The notes: generated by a model not told the origin, from the sequence alone. A DNA stretch of 64,000 nt from Clostridia bacterium (GCA_026416815.1 JAOAEJ010000051.1:1-64000); one strand, 5' to 3'. Positions 1 through 8,486 are shown, numbered from the stretch's first letter. Program-made: numbers and translations.

Positions 1-187
1 TCTTATTTAGGGCTTATAAGCCGCATAAATACTAAGATTTTAGCATTTAACATATGCTTTTATATTAATAAGCTGATTGGAAATATGAACTTGTCAAAGA
101 TCAAAAGTTTGATATTTTAATTAGCACAAGGGGTTAATTTATTATATAATTTTATACATGTAGAATGGGAGAATAGGGGACATAAAA
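1..187. other. Leading intergenic segment upstream of aroH
   Basis: No gene is visible here. A perfect 12-nt palindrome (GGCTTATAAGCC) lies at 11-22 and may belong to the 3' end of a gene outside the window. A plausible sigma-A promoter for aroH is TTGTCA at 91-96 and TATTTT at 113-118, with a 16-nt spacer. The ribosome site GGGGA at 176-180 serves the aroH ATG. Confidence 0.4.
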
Positions 188-565
188 ATGATGGTAAGAG
201 CTATAAGAGGAGCAACAACGGTAGAAAATAATGATGCAACGGAAATAATAAACGAAACGAGAGTATTATTAAGTGAAATAATTGAAAAAAACGCTTTAGA
301 ATTAAATAATGTCATTAGTGTTATATTTAGCGTTACTAATGACTTGGATGCTGCGTTTCCCGCAGTTGCTGCAAGGCAGATAGGATGGACAAATATTGCT
401 TTAATGTGTACAAACGAAATTAATGTTCCAGGCAGTCTTAAAAAATGTATTAGGATATTAGTACACTTCAATACTGAAAAAAGTAACGAGGAAGTAGCAC
501 ATGTGTACCTGAAGGGTGCACGAATTTTACGTCCTGATTTATACAGTGAGGATACCGAAGCTTAG
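188..565 (+). CDS. aroH: Chorismate mutase, AroH type
   Basis: This 125-residue protein has the length and motif order of the monofunctional AroH-class chorismate mutase, the trimeric beta/alpha-barrel-like family typified by Bacillus subtilis AroH. It converts chorismate to prephenate, the branch point towards phenylalanine and tyrosine, in the cytoplasm. The N-terminus carries the family signature RAIRGATTVE with Arg7. The other active-site positions known for the family also line up: Arg63, Cys74, Glu77, Arg89, Tyr107 and Arg115 (in LRPDL). Two adjacent ATG codons (188 and 191) could start it; a GGGGA site ends at 180. It is followed by 146 bp before cmk, so it may be transcribed separately from the cmk group. 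Confidence 0.93.
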   Translation: MMVRAIRGATTVENNDATEIINETRVLLSEIIEKNALELNNVISVIFSVTNDLDAAFPAVAARQIGWTNIALMCTNEINVPGSLKKCIRILVHFNTEKSNEEVAHVYLKGARILRPDLYSEDTEA

Positions 566-711
566 CGTTAATTGGCCTACCACATACTCTTAAAATGTTT
601 AGGTATATGTGGACTGGAGATTAAGGGTCCTATGTATAGACGTCTATATACTAAAGTTGTACTATTTACATGATACAACTTGAATTAATTACAAAGGCGG
701 AGGAAGAAGAT
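566..711. other. aroH-cmk intergenic region with palindromes
   Basis: This region holds a 7-bp stem (CCACATA at 580-586 with TATGTGG at 606-612) without a U-tract, and a perfect 14-nt palindrome TATAGACGTCTATA at 635-648 just upstream of cmk. The latter could be an operator; no regulator can be assigned. The cmk ribosome site AGGCGGAGGA is at its right end. Confidence 0.35.
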
Positions 712-1377
712 TTGAAAAAGGTGAATATTGCAATTGATGGTCCGGCTGGTGCAGGTAAAAGCACTATTGCAAAGGCTATATCAAAAGAGCTTGGAATTAT
801 ATATCTTGATACTGGCGCAATGTACAGAGCAGTTGCATTGAAGGCAATTAACGAGGGTATTGATACATTGGATAAATCAAGGTTAGCTCAAATGGTAGAG
901 GCAATTGATATAAAAATAAGCTGCACAGAAAATGAGCAAAAGATTTTTTTAGATGGAGTGGAAATTAGCCAGAAAATAAGAACACCAGCTATATCTATAG
1001 GAGCCTCTAATGTTGCAGTTGTACCTGCTGTGCGAATGAAGATGGTTGAGTTGCAAAGGTCTATTGCAGCTGAAAATAGTGTTGTAATGGATGGAAGAGA
1101 TATAGGTACATATGTTTTACCAGAGGCGGATATTAAAATATTTTTGACAGCAAGTGTCGATGAAAGAGCTAGAAGGCGATATATCGAACAGATTCAAAAA
1201 GGTATAACCGATATAACTCTTGAAGAGGTTAAAAGGGATATTGAATATAGAGATAAAAATGATAGTAGTAGGGATTTTGCTCCCCTTCGTAAAGCGGAGG
1301 ACGCTATCGAGATTGACACTACAAGTATGGCCCTTGAAGAAGTAGTTGAGAAGATTTTATTAATATGTAAAGGTTAG
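712..1377 (+). CDS. cmk: Cytidylate kinase (CMP/dCMP kinase)
   Basis: Cytidylate kinase phosphorylates CMP and dCMP with ATP in pyrimidine nucleotide salvage. From the TTG at 712 the protein is 221 residues, the usual Cmk length, and opens with a beta strand and the P-loop IAIDGPAGAGKST. DGRDIGTYVLP and the Arg-rich lid RARRRYIEQ follow. An upstream in-frame ATG at 670 would add 14 residues, but the strong AGGCGGAGGA site at 695-704 sits correctly for TTG 712, so I chose that start. It leads the cmk-plsC-ispH/rpsA group, an order common in Clostridia, and plsC follows after 13 bp. The function is secure; the start is an inference from the ribosome site. Confidence 0.95.
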   Translation: MKKVNIAIDGPAGAGKSTIAKAISKELGIIYLDTGAMYRAVALKAINEGIDTLDKSRLAQMVEAIDIKISCTENEQKIFLDGVEISQKIRTPAISIGASNVAVVPAVRMKMVELQRSIAAENSVVMDGRDIGTYVLPEADIKIFLTASVDERARRRYIEQIQKGITDITLEEVKRDIEYRDKNDSSRDFAPLRKAEDAIEIDTTSMALEEVVEKILLICKG

Positions 1378-1390
1378 AGGGATCAAAATC

Positions 1391-1975
1391 ATGGGGATAG
1401 TTAGAGCTATATTAACTATTTTTTTAACTCTTTTTTTTAAAGTAGAGCTAGTAAACAAGGAAAATATACCGGAAAAAGGTGCTGCTATATTATGTGCAAA
1501 CCACATTGGCGAACTGGATATGTTTTTTATAGGATATAGGCTTAAAAGGATTGTGCACTACATGGCTAAAGAGGAATTATTCAGATATCCTATAATTGCC
1601 GGAATCATAAGATGGCTGGGAGCATTTCCTGTTAAAAGGGGAAGAGCTGATGTAGGAGCTATAAAAACAGCATTTAAATTACTGGATGAGGGGCATATCT
1701 TGGGTATATTTGCTGAAGGCACAAGAACTAGAAATAGGAATGCTAGCAATGTAAAGGTAAACCCTGGGGTTGCAATGATTGCTGTAAAATCAGGAGCTCC
1801 AATAGTGCCTGTTGCAATAGAAGGCAACCAAAAATTATTCAGCAAGATTAGAGTTGTATTTGGTAAGCCCTATTACCTTGATATAGATCGTAGTAAGAAA
1901 TATTCAAACGAAGAGTTGGTTGAAATAAGTCGGGGTATAATGGGAAAAGTATATGGATTACTGGGGGAAAGGTAA
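1391..1975 (+). CDS. plsC: 1-acyl-sn-glycerol-3-phosphate acyltransferase
   Basis: PlsC acylates lysophosphatidic acid at position 2 to give phosphatidic acid at the inner membrane. The 194-residue sequence shows the acyltransferase motif I NHIGELD (His-x4-Asp), a following hydrophobic stretch, the substrate-binding block FPVKRGRADV, motif III FAEGTRTRN and a VPVAIEG block near the C-terminus. A hydrophobic N-terminus (residues 4-18) is likely membrane-inserted or membrane-associated. The gene follows cmk after 13 bp and ends one base before the preferred start of the next gene, so the three genes are probably co-transcribed. It works in the same pathway as plsX and pgsA further along the window. 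Confidence 0.93.
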   Translation: MGIVRAILTIFLTLFFKVELVNKENIPEKGAAILCANHIGELDMFFIGYRLKRIVHYMAKEELFRYPIIAGIIRWLGAFPVKRGRADVGAIKTAFKLLDEGHILGIFAEGTRTRNRNASNVKVNPGVAMIAVKSGAPIVPVAIEGNQKLFSKIRVVFGKPYYLDIDRSKKYSNEELVEISRGIMGKVYGLLGER

Positions 1976-1976
1976 T

Positions 1977-4019
1977 TTGGAAATTATTGTTGCAAAAACC
2001 GCAGGATTTTGTTTTGGTGTAAATAACGCCGTAAATCTTGTATATGACTTATCAATAAAAAGAGCAAATGAAAAAATATATACAGTAGGCCCAATTATTC
2101 ATAACCAGCAGGTTGTAGCCTCTTTGGAAGAAAAAGGTGTAGTGGTGGTTGATGAGGTTGGAGAGATTAAATCACAGGGCAATGTAGTAATAAGGGCACA
2201 CGGTGTAACACCGGGAGTTTATGAGGAAATAGAGAGAAAAAAACTTAATGTTGTAGATGCGACGTGTCCATATGTAAATAAAATTCATAAGTTAGTGAAA
2301 GAAAAGCATGATGAAGGATACCAGATAATAATAGTAGGAGATAGAAGGCACCCTGAAGTAATAGGAATTAATGGATGGTGTGATGACACAGCATTCATTG
2401 TTGATAGTGTAGACGATGTAGATAAGATTCCCGATATAAACAAAAAAATCGCTGTAGTTGCTCAAACGACGATTACTAATGAAAAATGGGAAAAAATTAA
2501 TGATTGTTTAAAGAAAAGATTTGAAAATATAATAAAATTTGATACAATATGTAGTGCAACTAGTAAAAGACAGACAGAAGCAGCGGAAATAGCAAAGAAT
2601 GTAGACATGATGTTTGTAATTGGGGGTAAGGATAGCTCTAATACACAGAAGCTTTATGAAATATGTAAAAAGTACTGCAATAGTACTCATAAAGTTGAAA
2701 CATCCGGTGATTTACCGCCGGTAGATATAAAAATAATAAAAAAAATTGGTATTACTGCCGGAGCTTCAACACCGGATTGGGTAATCAAGGAGGTAATTGA
2801 TAAAATGAGTGAATTAAATAAACAGGAAAATGAGATGAGTTTTAAAGAAGCTTTCGAAAGCTCACTCGTTACATTGCAATCAGGTCAGATAGTAAAAGGT
2901 ACTATAATTGGATTTAATAATTCTGAAGTTTATGTTGATATGGGATACAAATCAGATGGGATTATTCCTATGGGTGAATTTACTGATGATCCTGATTTTA
3001 ACCCCAGCGAATCATTAAAAGCAGGAGATGAAATAGAAGTATTTATTGTAAGGGTTAACGACGGAGAGGGTAATGTTTTATTATCCAAGAAAAAAGTTGA
3101 TGCTATAAGAAGTTGGGATAAGATAGAAGAAATCTATGAAAGCAAAACACCGTTAAAAGCTAAAGTTGTTGAAGTCGTTAACGGTGGAGTTGTCGCTAGT
3201 GCAAACGGTATAAGAGTATTTGTTCCTGCTTCACAGGTAAGCGATAGGTATGTAAAAGATTTGCATGAGTTTCTGAAGAAACCTATTACTGTAAGGATTA
3301 TTGAATATAATAAGCAAAAGAGGAAGTTAGTAGGTTCAGCAAGAGTGATTCTTGAAGAAGATAAAGCTAAAGCAGCTACTAATGTATGGGATAACATTGA
3401 AATAGGTAAGAAGTTTAAGGGAAGTGTAAAAAGTCTTACAGATTTCGGAGCTTTTGTAGATATTGGAGGAGTAGACGGTTTAATACATCTTTCAGAACTT
3501 GCATGGACAAAAATAAAACACCCATCGGCAGTTTTGAAAGTTGGGGATGTAGTAGAGGTATATATTAAAGAGTTTGATAAAGATAAGAATAGAATATCTT
3601 TAGGCTATAGAAAAACAGAGGATAACCCTTGGGTAAGAGCAAGCCAGAAATATGGTATTGGAGATGTAGTAAAGGGCAAAGTTGTAAGGCTGGTACCTTT
3701 TGGTGCATTTGTAGAATTGGAAGAAGGCGTAGATGGACTGGTTCACATTTCCCAGATATCAAACAGCAGAATTGGCAAGCCTAGTGATGTTTTAGAAATA
3801 GGCAAAGAAGTTGAAGCCAAAATTACTGAACTTAATATTGAAGCTAAAAAGATTAGCTTAAGTATTAAGGAAGTGAATCCCATAGAACCACCTTCAAAAA
3901 ACAATGAAAAAGCAGAAGAAGCTGCTGCTGGTGAAGAAGAACTTCCTTCAGAACATAAGGAAGAAATGACTAATAATCTTGGTGAGGCACTCGGAAAGTT
4001 AAATACTACCGATAAATAA
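1977..4019 (+). CDS. ispH-rpsA: IspH-ribosomal protein S1 fusion
   Basis: This 680-residue protein joins 4-hydroxy-3-methylbut-2-enyl diphosphate reductase (IspH/LytB, last step of the MEP isoprenoid pathway) to four S1 RNA-binding repeats. With the TTG start at 1977 the three iron-sulfur cysteines fall at 12, 97 and 192 (in AGFCFGV, DATCPYV and DTICSATSKRQ), and the first matches the E. coli numbering. The IspH part runs to about residue 280. S1 repeats follow at about 302-371, 389-456, 474-544 and 559-628; the third and fourth are the most canonical (FGAFVDIGGVDGLIHLSEL). The tail is acidic. An in-frame ATG at 1953 lies inside plsC and lacks a spaced ribosome site; GGGGGAAAGG at 1963-1972 favours 1977. 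The fusion is known in Clostridia, so it is not an assembly artefact. Confidence 0.95.
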   Translation: MEIIVAKTAGFCFGVNNAVNLVYDLSIKRANEKIYTVGPIIHNQQVVASLEEKGVVVVDEVGEIKSQGNVVIRAHGVTPGVYEEIERKKLNVVDATCPYVNKIHKLVKEKHDEGYQIIIVGDRRHPEVIGINGWCDDTAFIVDSVDDVDKIPDINKKIAVVAQTTITNEKWEKINDCLKKRFENIIKFDTICSATSKRQTEAAEIAKNVDMMFVIGGKDSSNTQKLYEICKKYCNSTHKVETSGDLPPVDIKIIKKIGITAGASTPDWVIKEVIDKMSELNKQENEMSFKEAFESSLVTLQSGQIVKGTIIGFNNSEVYVDMGYKSDGIIPMGEFTDDPDFNPSESLKAGDEIEVFIVRVNDGEGNVLLSKKKVDAIRSWDKIEEIYESKTPLKAKVVEVVNGGVVASANGIRVFVPASQVSDRYVKDLHEFLKKPITVRIIEYNKQKRKLVGSARVILEEDKAKAATNVWDNIEIGKKFKGSVKSLTDFGAFVDIGGVDGLIHLSELAWTKIKHPSAVLKVGDVVEVYIKEFDKDKNRISLGYRKTEDNPWVRASQKYGIGDVVKGKVVRLVPFGAFVELEEGVDGLVHISQISNSRIGKPSDVLEIGKEVEAKITELNIEAKKISLSIKEVNPIEPPSKNNEKAEEAAAGEEELPSEHKEEMTNNLGEALGKLNTTDK

Positions 4020-4032
4020 AATTAGCCTGTTT

Positions 4033-4064
4033 AAAAATAGAACACTTAAAGGTGTTCTATTTTT
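4033..4064. terminator. Terminator after ispH-rpsA
   Basis: A perfect 13-bp inverted repeat (AAAAATAGAACAC, loop TTAAAG, GTGTTCTATTTTT) ends in a short T run 13 bp after the stop codon. It is AT-rich but has the right form and position for intrinsic termination. Confidence 0.8.
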
Positions 4065-4152
4065 ATGGTTGCTAGTAAGTTATTGTATATAGCAATGCAT
4101 TAAGATATAACTTAGGGAAATTATATAAAGTATACAAAAAAGAAATGAAAAT

Positions 4153-4173
4153 ATATTAGTATTGCACTAATAT
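4153..4173. promoter_or_regulatory. Palindrome upstream of ndk
   Basis: An 8-bp inverted repeat with a 5-nt spacer (ATATTAGT-ATTGC-ACTAATAT) lies about 95 bp before the ndk start. It looks like a dimeric regulator site rather than a terminator. Its spacing differs by two bases from the FapR consensus, so I do not assign it to FapR. Confidence 0.35.
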
Positions 4174-4268
4174 TTACTAAATAATCGCTTTTTTTTTGCC
4201 TGTTATTATGATAAAATTAAAAGGTGCAAAACTTTTATAATCAAATTAATAGTTTATGGAGAATAAAA

Positions 4269-4676
4269 ATGGAAAGAACACTAGTTATTTTAAAGCCAGA
4301 TGCTGTTAGACGAAAACTTATAGGTGAAATAGTAGGCCGATTTGAAAAGAAGAATTTTGATATTGCCCATTTGAAAGTGATGAATATTAGCGCAGAAGTG
4401 GCGGAAACTCATTATGCTCATGTAAAGCATCTGCCGTTTTTTGGTACTATGATTGAGTTTATTACGTCGGGACCTGTTGTAGCGATGATTATTGAAGGTA
4501 ATAAGGTTATACAGAGTGTAAGGAGCATGATTGGTAAAACTAGCTCGTTTGAGGCTCTCCCCGGTACTATAAGAGGTGACTACGGGTCTCACGACTTTGA
4601 GAATTTGATACATGCCTCCGACTCAACTGAAAGTGCTGAAGAGGAGATCAAAAGATTTTTTCCTGAATTAGACTAA
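4269..4676 (+). CDS. ndk: Nucleoside diphosphate kinase
   Basis: Ndk transfers the gamma phosphate between nucleoside di- and triphosphates through a phospho-histidine. The 135-residue protein starts MERTLVILKPDAV, the usual Ndk N-terminus, and carries the catalytic histidine in NLIHASDS. It also has the family block HLPFFGTMIEFITSGPV. An upstream in-frame codon at 4224 would add 15 unrelated residues. The ATG at 4269 is preceded by TGGAGAA and matches family starts. The gene stands apart from ispH-rpsA, with a terminator between them, and cheR follows after only 7 bp, suggesting an ndk-cheR transcript. Confidence 0.95.
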   Translation: MERTLVILKPDAVRRKLIGEIVGRFEKKNFDIAHLKVMNISAEVAETHYAHVKHLPFFGTMIEFITSGPVVAMIIEGNKVIQSVRSMIGKTSSFEALPGTIRGDYGSHDFENLIHASDSTESAEEEIKRFFPELD

Positions 4677-4683
4677 AATATGA

Positions 4684-5484
4684 ATGGAGAGTAATCTTAA
4701 GATGATGGACTATGAAGGCTTTAAAGCAGAGATTTACAAACTGACGAGTATTAATTTAAGTTATTATAAAGAAAAACAAATGAAAAGAAGAATTGACTCT
4801 CTTATTAAGAAAAATAACTACGATTTATATGAGGATTATGTTAGTGCCCTTAAGACCAACAAAACGCTTTTTAATGAGTTCATTAACTACTTGACTATTA
4901 ACGTATCGGAGTTTTATAGAAATCCGGAGCAATGGGTAGTGTTGGAAAGTGAAATATTCCCTATGCTTTTGAAAAAGACAAAAACACTTAAAATATGGAG
5001 TGCTGCTTGTTCAACAGGGGACGAGCCATATACTCTCGTTATGGTATTGAATAAGTTTTTACCACTTGAGAGCATAAAAATTACAGCTACCGATATTGAC
5101 AAGGAAGCATTAGAAAAGGCAAAAAACGGGGTATACTCAGCAAAGAGTATAGAGAATCTTCCTAAAGCTTTTATAGAAAAATATTTTATAAAACTTGGTG
5201 AAAATTACAGAGTAAAAGATGAAGTAAAACGATGCGTAGAGTTTAAACAACATAATTTACTAAAGGATGAATATCCGAAGGATTATGATTTAATCGTTTG
5301 TAGAAATGTACTCATTTATTTTACTGAGGAAGCTAAAAATGAAATCTATAAAAATTTTAATAAGACTTTAAAGACCGAGGGCATACTATTTGTTGGAAGT
5401 ACAGAGCAAATAATCATGTCAAATAAGTTTAATTTTAGGCCTATAAAAACGTTCTTTTACCTAAAAGAAAAAGACGTTGTATAG
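4684..5484 (+). CDS. cheR: Chemoreceptor methyltransferase CheR
   Basis: CheR methylates glutamates of methyl-accepting chemotaxis proteins using S-adenosylmethionine. The 266-residue sequence has the N-terminal helical CheR domain, with the conserved block ending NVSEFYRNPEQW, and the SAM-binding loop ACSTGDEPYTL (close to the common GCSTGEEPYS). The motif CRNVLIYF is near residue 205. The ATG at 4684 has no clear ribosome site; ATG 4702, behind GGAGA at 4686-4690, is an alternative that would remove six residues. No other chemotaxis gene is nearby, so it serves receptors encoded elsewhere. The link with ndk appears to be positional only. Confidence 0.92.
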   Translation: MESNLKMMDYEGFKAEIYKLTSINLSYYKEKQMKRRIDSLIKKNNYDLYEDYVSALKTNKTLFNEFINYLTINVSEFYRNPEQWVVLESEIFPMLLKKTKTLKIWSAACSTGDEPYTLVMVLNKFLPLESIKITATDIDKEALEKAKNGVYSAKSIENLPKAFIEKYFIKLGENYRVKDEVKRCVEFKQHNLLKDEYPKDYDLIVCRNVLIYFTEEAKNEIYKNFNKTLKTEGILFVGSTEQIIMSNKFNFRPIKTFFYLKEKDVV

Positions 5485-5701
5485 GGGGCTTGTAAAAAGA
5501 GCATATCATAAACTGACTACTTAATTATCTAAGTCAGTTTGTTTCCTTAGTTTTATTGTACTGTGAATTTTAGAAAGCTATATTCTTAAATTTAAGGGAT
5601 TTTATATAAAATCCCTTAAATTTGTAGGTTATAGGGTAGATGAGAGTGCTATACTACACAAATATGGTTTATAAAGACCTTGAACATTAGTTCGCATAAA
5701 A
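5485..5701. repeat. Intergenic region with a 36-nt perfect palindrome
   Basis: A perfect 36-nt palindrome at 5588-5623 reads AAATTTAAGGGATTTTA and then its complement. A weaker 9-bp stem (AAACTGACT at 5510-5518 with AGTCAGTTT at 5532-5540) comes first and could terminate cheR. No coding sequence was recognised. The long palindrome may be a bidirectional terminator between cheR and the opposing tRNA gene, although no long T run follows. Confidence 0.55.
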
Positions 5702-5730
5702 AAAGATACTTTGATTAGCAAAGTATCTTT
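5698..5730 (-). terminator. Terminator of tRNA-Leu
   Basis: On the minus strand an 11-bp stem (AAAGATACTTT, 7-nt loop, AAAGTATCTTT) starts directly after the tRNA CCA end and runs into seven T residues. It is a standard intrinsic terminator. Confidence 0.85.
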
Positions 5731-5815
5731 GGTGCGAGAGAGGGGATTTGAACCCCTACACCCGTGAAGGCACTAGAACCTGAATCTAGCGTGTCTGCCG
5801 TTCCACCACTCTCGC
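5730..5815 (-). tRNA. tRNA-Leu (CAG)
   Basis: The minus strand folds as an 86-nt class II tRNA. The acceptor GCGAGAG pairs with CTCTCGC, the anticodon stem CTAGA/TCTAG encloses the loop TTCAGGT (anticodon CAG), a long variable arm is present, and the T arm carries GGTTCAAATCC. The CCA end is encoded (TGG at 5730-5732 on the plus strand). It is a single-gene unit with its own promoter and terminator. Confidence 0.95.
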
Positions 5816-5853
5816 AGATAGTTTTATTATGCTGTTTTTCAAGCGCAATACAT

Positions 5854-5882
5854 ATTGTACTAGACTTTTTAGCTTTTTGCAA
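5854..5882 (-). promoter_or_regulatory. Sigma-A promoter of tRNA-Leu
   Basis: Read on the minus strand, TTGCAA (5882-5877) and TACAAT (5859-5854) are separated by exactly 17 nt. The predicted start is about 30 nt upstream of the tRNA 5' end. Confidence 0.8.
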
Positions 5883-5981
5883 TAGGGAATTTGAAGAAAT
5901 TTTAATTTTTTATGAGATATTCTTCGAAATTTTATAGATTAATAATGCTAGTGAAGAAATATTGTGGAGGAAGAATATATA

Positions 5982-6557
5982 ATGTTGGAATGGTTGGACT
6001 ATGATAGGGTAATAAGCTACATGAGAACGATTATTTACAAGAATGCAGAGCGGTTAAATATAGAAGTAATCAGTGCCATTTTATACGGCTCTAGAGCAAG
6101 GGAAGATAAAAATATCCAGCATGATTATGAATTAATGATTTTGATTAATAATGACATTCCTTTAAAAAGCTATATAGAATTTGTTAATGTCCTTAGGATT
6201 GAGGTTATTAAGGAAAAACTTATCCATGTAAAGGTGCAGGTTTATACACCTCAGTCATTTGAGGACATACTATATAATGACAGTATAGTGGGGACATTCT
6301 TATATATGATTTGTCGAGAGAATATTATTCTATATGATAAGTATGCTACTTTTACAGCAATAACAGAGCGGCTTGCTAATTATACACTGAAAAGTGAGGA
6401 GGTATTCTTATCACAATGTGTTGATTTTGCTAAAATGCTTGGATCTGAGAAGTGGAGGCTCAAATGGGATAAGATATTAAGCCAAGTGAGATATAATAAA
6501 AAGCGTGGGCGTTCTAACAGGATAGAAAGTACTAAAGAAAGCAAAGGAAGGAAATAG
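5982..6557 (+). CDS. Lone nucleotidyltransferase-fold protein
   Basis: The 191-residue protein contains the minimal nucleotidyltransferase signature ILYGSRARED followed by DYELMILI. This resembles the GS-x10-D-x-D pocket of Pol-beta-like nucleotidyltransferases, with Glu in place of the second Asp. The C-terminus is rich in Lys and Arg. No HEPN partner gene is adjacent, so a toxin-antitoxin (MNT-HEPN) pair is not supported here. GTG at 5964 would extend it, but that codon overlaps the GGAGG ribosome site at 5966-5970, so ATG 5982 is preferred. The substrate is unknown, and activity is uncertain given the altered acidic residue. Confidence 0.7.
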   Translation: MLEWLDYDRVISYMRTIIYKNAERLNIEVISAILYGSRAREDKNIQHDYELMILINNDIPLKSYIEFVNVLRIEVIKEKLIHVKVQVYTPQSFEDILYNDSIVGTFLYMICRENIILYDKYATFTAITERLANYTLKSEEVFLSQCVDFAKMLGSEKWRLKWDKILSQVRYNKKRGRSNRIESTKESKGRK

Positions 6558-6790
6558 GTACGCAAAGTGTTTTTTGCTGATATTAGTATTTATTCGAATG
6601 TGAATATATGTAATATTGAAAAAAGAACGTTTATCTATTACACTATAGTAGTATAATCTTAGGTGTAATAAATAAACGATTTTTTTATAAGTTAATATAA
6701 ACGGTATTATATATTATATGGTAAAGTTTATACTTTTGTTTTTATAGAATCTAAAATAACGGGTAAGAATATAGTCCGGGAGGTATAAAG
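6558..6790. other. Intergenic region upstream of murD
   Basis: A TATAAT at 6652-6657 is the best -10 candidate, without a convincing -35. The strong GGGAGG ribosome site for murD is at 6778-6783. No coding sequence or stable hairpin was seen. Confidence 0.3.
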
Positions 6791-8197
6791 TTGAATAAGA
6801 AACTTGAAGAATTTAAATTAGATATTAAAAATAAAAAAGTTGCGGTTTTGGGTATAGGCGTCAGTAATACACCACTTATAGAGTACTTATTGAAATTAGG
6901 TGTAAACGTCACTGCATTTGATAGGGCTGATAGAGAAAAACTAGAGCCTACTATATCAAATTTTGAATCTCTTGGAATGAAATATAGCCTTGGAGAGCGT
7001 TATTTAGAGAATCTAGTAGGCTTTGACATAGTATTCAGGACACCGGGAATGAGACCTGACTTACCAGAACTCGTAAAAGCTAAGGAAAATGGAGCTGACA
7101 TAACATCAGAAATGGAAGTATTTCTTGATCTATGTCCCGCTCAAGTTTTTGCTGTTACAGGTAGCGATGGGAAAACCACTACTACTACATTAATATATAA
7201 TATGCTTAAACAGCAGGGATATAACTGCTGGCTGGGTGGTAATATAGGAACGCCATTACTTAGCAAGATTGATGAGGTAAAGGAAAGTGATAAGGTTGTT
7301 CTCGAATTAAGCAGCTTTCAGCTTCAAACTATTAGCAAAAGTGCTGATGTAGCAGTAATAACAAACGTATCACCTAATCATCTTGATGTACATAAGTCAA
7401 TGGAAGAATATGTTGAGGCAAAAAAGAACATATTCAGGTACCAGAAAAAATCTGAACTTTTAATGCCTAAGGTTGTGCTGAACTTTGATAATGATATAAC
7501 AAAAGCATTTGCAGATGAAGCGGTAGGTAATGTAGTTTTCTTCAGCAGAGTTAACAATTTGGAGAATGGTACTGTTTATAAGGACGGCAAATTATTATAT
7601 AGAAATAATGGAGCTGATATTGAGCTTGTAGACTCCAATGAGATAGTTATACCTGGAGTTCATAATATTGAAAATTATTTGGCGGCAGCAGCGGCAGTTA
7701 TTGACTTTGTAAGCCCTGATACAATAAGAAAGGTAGCCACAACTTTTCCAGGAGTTGAACACCGGATTGAACTGGTTAGGGAATTAGACGGTATAAAATT
7801 TTATAATGATTCTATAGCTAGCAGTCCCTCAAGAACCATAGCGGGTTTAAAATCCTTTAATCAAAGGGTTATACTAATTGCAGGGGGGAAAGATAAAAAT
7901 ATTCCCTATGATTCTATTGGCGAGGTACTTGTAGAAAGAGTAAAATGCCTCATACTGATAGGTCAAACTGCTCCTAAAATTGAAAAGTCTTTAAAGGATG
8001 CAATAGATAGAACGGGCAAGGGTAAAGATATAAAAATAATTAACTGCAGTACCTATGAAGAGGTTGTTAAAACTGCGTATTCAAATGCGGCTGAGGGTGA
8101 TATTGTTATACTGTCACCGGCAAGTACCAGCTTTGATATGTTTAAGAACTTTGAGGAAAGAGGAAATAGGTTTAAAGATATAGTAAATAGGTTATGA
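6791..8197 (+). CDS. murD: UDP-N-acetylmuramoylalanine--D-glutamate ligase
   Basis: MurD adds D-glutamate to UDP-MurNAc-L-Ala during cytoplasmic peptidoglycan precursor synthesis. The 468-residue protein has the N-terminal nucleotide-binding motif GIGVSNTPL and the Mur ligase ATP loop VTGSDGKTTTTT. ELSSFQLQT, NVSPNHLDVH and the C-terminal blocks IAGGKDKNIPYD and LSPASTSFDMF complete the MurD order. It starts at TTG 6791, seven bases after GGGAGG, and no better ATG is available. It stands alone rather than in a dcw cluster, with a tRNA cluster on the opposite strand downstream. Confidence 0.95.
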   Translation: MNKKLEEFKLDIKNKKVAVLGIGVSNTPLIEYLLKLGVNVTAFDRADREKLEPTISNFESLGMKYSLGERYLENLVGFDIVFRTPGMRPDLPELVKAKENGADITSEMEVFLDLCPAQVFAVTGSDGKTTTTTLIYNMLKQQGYNCWLGGNIGTPLLSKIDEVKESDKVVLELSSFQLQTISKSADVAVITNVSPNHLDVHKSMEEYVEAKKNIFRYQKKSELLMPKVVLNFDNDITKAFADEAVGNVVFFSRVNNLENGTVYKDGKLLYRNNGADIELVDSNEIVIPGVHNIENYLAAAAAVIDFVSPDTIRKVATTFPGVEHRIELVRELDGIKFYNDSIASSPSRTIAGLKSFNQRVILIAGGKDKNIPYDSIGEVLVERVKCLILIGQTAPKIEKSLKDAIDRTGKGKDIKIINCSTYEEVVKTAYSNAAEGDIVILSPASTSFDMFKNFEERGNRFKDIVNRL

Positions 8198-8206
8198 TTT
8201 ATTACA

Positions 8207-8238
8207 TAAGGCGTTCATCCCAGGAGGTGAACGCCTTA
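8207..8238. terminator. Stem-loop after murD
   Basis: An 11-bp perfect stem (TAAGGCGTTCA / TGAACGCCTTA, 10-nt loop) begins about 10 bp after the murD stop. It lacks a proper T run on either strand, so termination is likely but not certain. Confidence 0.5.
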
Positions 8239-8273
8239 AAATATAATTATTAGATTTATAACTATTTTGAAAA

Positions 8274-8305
8274 ATAAAAAAAGTTAGTTTGAAAACTAAC
8301 TTTTT
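8274..8305 (-). terminator. Terminator of the tRNA cluster
   Basis: On the minus strand a long AT-rich stem (AAAAAGTTAGTTT / AAACTAACTTTTT) directly follows tRNA-Tyr and continues into T residues. This is a typical intrinsic terminator for the three-tRNA transcript. Confidence 0.8.
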
Positions 8306-8389
8306 GGTGGGGGGAGATGGATTCGAACCATCGAAGTCAGAGACAACAGATTTACAGTCTGCCCCCTTTGGCCACTCGGGAACCCCCCC
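8305..8389 (-). tRNA. tRNA-Tyr (GTA)
   Basis: An 85-nt class II tRNA on the minus strand. It has an acceptor of seven G paired with TCCCCCC, an anticodon loop CTGTAAA in the stem CAGA/TCTG giving GTA, a long variable arm and an encoded CCA. It is the last gene of the Met-Phe-Tyr cluster. Confidence 0.95.
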
Positions 8390-8410
8390 ATGTAATAAAT
8401 TATTTAATTA

Positions 8411-8486
<76 letters not shown>

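Noticed and set aside
4153-4173. FapR site upstream of ndk
   Set aside because: The arms look similar (TTAGT/ACTAA), but the spacer is 5 nt instead of the 7 nt required for the consensus.
5964-6557. MNT-HEPN toxin-antitoxin pair
   Set aside because: A nucleotidyltransferase-like motif is present, but no HEPN gene is adjacent on either side.
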